From Thermacetogenium sp. UBA5472 (GTDB lineage: Bacteria > Bacillota > DSM-12270 > Thermacetogeniales > Thermacetogeniaceae), in contig DIQC01000057.1 of assembly GCA_002426495.1 (NCBI GenBank), positions 1 to 32,245 on the forward strand: DNA of 32,245 nt, given 5' to 3'. The notes beneath the pieces are model-generated. The model saw nothing but the letters and a program-made list of their open reading frames with translations, searched no databases and was not told the origin of the DNA. Numbering within the stretch: position 1 is the first letter of the stretch; every line of letters begins with the position of its first letter. Made by a program: the position numbers and the translations under genes. Shown here piece by piece: positions 29,791 to 32,245 of this stretch.

Positions 29791-31563
29791 ATGGATGAGC
29801 TTAACAGAGAAGTGGATGCAGCAGGGGTTGCAGAAGTTTCAAAAGGGAAAAAAGATTTTTCGGTGCTTGATTTGCTGCAGGTACCGGCATGTGTATGTGG
29901 GAAGGATCAACGGGTAATTTATGCCAATGGTGCCTTCGCTGAATTGGCAGGTTGCAGCTGTGAGCAGATTGTGGGCAGACCGTTCAGCAATGTGATAGAT
30001 TCTGAGGAAGATGCTGTTGAGAGAGCCCTGTTGGGGGAGAATGAGCGTATCATTTCCTGGGCAATGGTCAAAAACAAGGGAAAAAAGCGCTATTTGGAGT
30101 ATAGTCCCACACCTCTGCGGGATGACAGGGGAGAAATCATTGGCGTGCTGGAGACAATCTTGGATTTCACTAATGTGGAGCTAATGTTTTTTGCTGTTCA
30201 GGATCTGGTGGAAAAGGCTAAGAACGGGGATCTGCAGGCCAGAATGGAGGTCGAGGCAGAAGGCTCTTTTCAAGATATGGTGAATGGCATAAATAAACTG
30301 CTGGATACTGTGGTTGAGCCGCTCAAGGAGGCTAGTGATGTTTTACAGGATCTGGCTAAAGGGAAGCTCAGCTCTCGGGTTGTAGGGGACTACAAGGGTG
30401 ACTATGCAATAATCAAGGATGCCCTCAATGAATCTATGGAGGTTCTACAGGGTTATATAGAAGAGATCGACAATGTTTTCAACATGATACGCGAGCAGAA
30501 GAGCTTGGATGTGGAGATTACCGGTGAATTCAGGGGAGATTTCCAATCTATTAAAGAAAATATCAATAACGTTGTTATCCGTATCAGCAGGGTATTCACA
30601 CAGGTTAATACCGCTTCAGATCAGGTTGCCGTAGGTTCTCAGCAAGTGGCCGAGGCCAGCCAGAGCCTTGCTCAGGGAGCTTCTGAGGCAGCCAGCTCTC
30701 TGGAGGAAATCGCCTCTTCTGTGCAGCAGCTCACTTCTCAGACCGAACAAAACTCCGAAAATGCGGCCCAGGCTAACCAGATGACCGTCAGTGCCCGAGC
30801 TGTAGCTGATAAGGGTTCTGAACGGATGGAGGAATTGCTTAAAGCTATGGGTGAACTCAATGATTCATCCAAGAACATAGCAAAGATCATCAAAGCTATC
30901 GATGAGATCGCCTCTCAGACAAACCTTCTTGCTCTCAATGCTGCTGTAGAGGCTGCTCGGGCAGGAAAGCATGGCAAGGGTTTTACAGTGGTTGCCGAAG
31001 AAGTGAAAAATCTTGCTCAGCGCAGTGGTGAGGCAGCCAGAGAGACTGCAGAAATGATAGAGGATTCGATCGAGAAGACCGAGGCGGGCAATAAGATCGC
31101 TGCAAATACAGCAACTGCACTGCAGGAGATCATCACAGAAGCGACAAAGGTTGGTGATCTGGTGGCTGAGATCGACTGCGCTTCCAAAGAACAGCAGCAG
31201 GGGATCAGAGAGATCAGTGAGGCTATCTCCCAGCTGGATCAAGTTACCCAGGAAGTTTCAGCCAGTTCTGAGGAATCCGCCGCTGCCAGTGAAGAGTTAT
31301 CTGGCCAGGCTAACCAGATGCGGGAATTGATGAGTCAATTTACGTTTCACCGAGAAGCCACTGTTGTTAGTTCAGAGCTGCCTGCTGGTGTGACACCAGA
31401 AATGCTGCAGATGCTGCAGAAAATGATAGCCGAGCAGGGGACAGCAGGTAAAGCTGCAGGCGGCAAACAGGCGGGTGACAGTACCGGTACTACAGCTAAG
31501 ACGAAACCAGGTAAACCAGAAAAGGTTTTGGCACAAGATGATCAGGATTTCGGTAGGTTTTAG
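29791..31563 (+). CDS. Soluble PAS-domain methyl-accepting chemotaxis protein
   Basis: A 590-residue receptor without any membrane helix, so cytoplasmic. A PAS domain lies at about 24-132, with CxC at 34-36 (PACVCGKD) and CxC at 55-57 (AGCSCEQI). Two HAMP-like repeats follow (about 140-270, with KNGDLQARMEVEAEGSF and then LAKGKLSSRVVGDYKG). The signalling domain runs about 290-530, with hairpin tip DEIASQTNLLALNAAVEAAR and methylation helices rich in Q/E/A/S. A Gly/Lys/Thr-rich tail ends QDFGRF, similar to a CheR/CheB docking pentapeptide. ATG 29791 follows GAGGAGGGG inside cheW's end. Position beside cheW and cheR suggests a general or redox-related receptor; the ligand is unknown. Confidence 0.92.
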   Translation: MDELNREVDAAGVAEVSKGKKDFSVLDLLQVPACVCGKDQRVIYANGAFAELAGCSCEQIVGRPFSNVIDSEEDAVERALLGENERIISWAMVKNKGKKRYLEYSPTPLRDDRGEIIGVLETILDFTNVELMFFAVQDLVEKAKNGDLQARMEVEAEGSFQDMVNGINKLLDTVVEPLKEASDVLQDLAKGKLSSRVVGDYKGDYAIIKDALNESMEVLQGYIEEIDNVFNMIREQKSLDVEITGEFRGDFQSIKENINNVVIRISRVFTQVNTASDQVAVGSQQVAEASQSLAQGASEAASSLEEIASSVQQLTSQTEQNSENAAQANQMTVSARAVADKGSERMEELLKAMGELNDSSKNIAKIIKAIDEIASQTNLLALNAAVEAARAGKHGKGFTVVAEEVKNLAQRSGEAARETAEMIEDSIEKTEAGNKIAANTATALQEIITEATKVGDLVAEIDCASKEQQQGIREISEAISQLDQVTQEVSASSEESAAASEELSGQANQMRELMSQFTFHREATVVSSELPAGVTPEMLQMLQKMIAEQGTAGKAAGGKQAGDSTGTTAKTKPGKPEKVLAQDDQDFGRF

Positions 31564-31620
31564 GGGAGTAATACTGAGAGGGTTTTGTTGAAGAGATGCA
31601 GCATACAAGGATGAACAAAT

Positions 31621-32245
31621 ATGGAATTGAGTACCCGGGAATTTCACCTGATTAAAGATTTAGTGAAGGATAAGTTCGGCATATACTTGCGTGAACAGAA
31701 GAAAAGCCTGGTTGTCCAGCGTCTGCAAAAGGAGCTGTGGGCAGGTGGTTTTTCCAGCTTTCAGGATTACTATAATTACGTAATCCATGATACCAGTGGG
31801 CAGGCTCTGCATAAAATGGGTGAACTGATATCCACAAACCACACCTATTTTTTTCGGGAAGAGGCGCATTTCGATTTTATAGAGAATGTTGCCTTGCCGC
31901 AGCTAATCACTGCTGTCCGGAAAAAGGGGGAAAGGGAAATAAGGATCTGGTGTGCAGGGTGTTCTTCTGGGGAGGAAGCTTATTCACTGGCTATGGTTTT
32001 GTCTCAATATGCTGTGGAGCACACCCCTGGTGTTCAATTCTATATTCTGGCTACAGATATTTCTGCCAGAGTTCTCCAGAAGGCTGCAGCAGGTATTTAC
32101 AGCAAAGAGCAGGTTTTCCGGATACCCCCACTGTACAGGATGCGCTATTTTGAACAATTAGGTGATGGGCAGTGGAAAGTGAAGCCGAATATCAGCAAGA
32201 TGATCCTCTTTCGCAGGTTGAACCTGATGCGACACGAATACCCCT
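31621..32245 (+). CDS. cheR: Chemotaxis protein methyltransferase CheR (cut by window end)
   Basis: The first 208 codons of CheR, open at the window end (families are about 260-280 residues). The N-terminal helical domain (1-75) has STREFHLIKDLVKDKFGIYL. It is followed by ELISTNHTYFFREEAHFDFI, the SAM-binding IRIWCAGCSSGEEAYSLAM, the acidic strand end ILATDISARVLQKA, and RRLNLM near the end. CheR transfers methyl groups from S-adenosylmethionine to receptor glutamates. ATG 31621 has AAGGA about 9 bases upstream. It lies 57 bases after the receptor gene. The missing C-terminus should lie in the flanking sequence; no damage is seen in this part. Confidence 0.93.
   Translation, partial: MELSTREFHLIKDLVKDKFGIYLREQKKSLVVQRLQKELWAGGFSSFQDYYNYVIHDTSGQALHKMGELISTNHTYFFREEAHFDFIENVALPQLITAVRKKGEREIRIWCAGCSSGEEAYSLAMVLSQYAVEHTPGVQFYILATDISARVLQKAAAGIYSKEQVFRIPPLYRMRYFEQLGDGQWKVKPNISKMILFRRLNLMRHEYP

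Overview
The window is an almost uninterrupted flagellar and chemotaxis locus from a Gram-positive, most likely clostridial-type, anaerobic Firmicute. The evidence is the FliY-type switch protein with CheC-like motifs, a SigD-family sigma factor, FlaG, a MotE-like protein, strong AGGAGG-type ribosome sites with frequent TTG/GTG starts, and FlgF/FlgG placed in front of flgBC. I cannot name a genus from the sequence alone. No rRNA, tRNA, CRISPR array or transposase gene was seen.

Layout. (1) 30-1677: two rod/hook-family genes (flgF- and flgG-like), then a 308-base spacer with an inverted repeat and a near-perfect housekeeping promoter. (2) 1986-15871: a long plus-strand operon that begins with an unrecognised helix-turn-helix protein. 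It continues flgB, flgC, fliE, motA, motB, a lytic transglycosylase, fliH, fliI, fliJ, motE-like, fliO, fliP, fliQ, fliR, flhB, flhA and sigD. This builds the inner rod, the export apparatus and the stator, and ends with the sigma factor for late genes. fliF and fliG are not between fliE and fliH, and flhF/flhG are not between flhA and sigD. fliK, flgD, flgE and fliL are also absent from the window. (3) 15960-19259: a sigma-28 promoter followed by flgM, flgN, flgK and flgL. (4) 19414-24077, minus strand: flagellin (hag) and fliD-flaG-fliS-fliT, each with its own sigma-28-like promoter. Between fliD and hag lies a compact element with inverted-repeat arms, a 26-codon membrane-peptide ORF and a shared hairpin, resembling a type I toxin-antitoxin module. 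(5) 24464-26492: fliM and fliY with a terminator. (6) 26562-end: an exact-consensus sigma-28 promoter, then cheY, cheA (two HPt domains), cheW, a soluble PAS chemoreceptor and a cheR cut by the window end.

Regulatory logic read from the sequence: a SigA-type promoter probably drives the early operon, which makes the export machine and SigD. SigD then reads TAAA-N15-NNCGATAN-like promoters in front of flgM, fliD, hag and cheY. FlgM probably holds SigD in check until it is exported or titrated. FlgN, FliS and FliT are the chaperones of the late substrates FlgK/FlgL, flagellin and FliD.

Non-coding items of interest are the toxin-antitoxin-like element (22299-22575), three stem-loops between flgC and fliE, three intergenic patches of a GTTAGTG-type short repeat, and several strong terminator hairpins.
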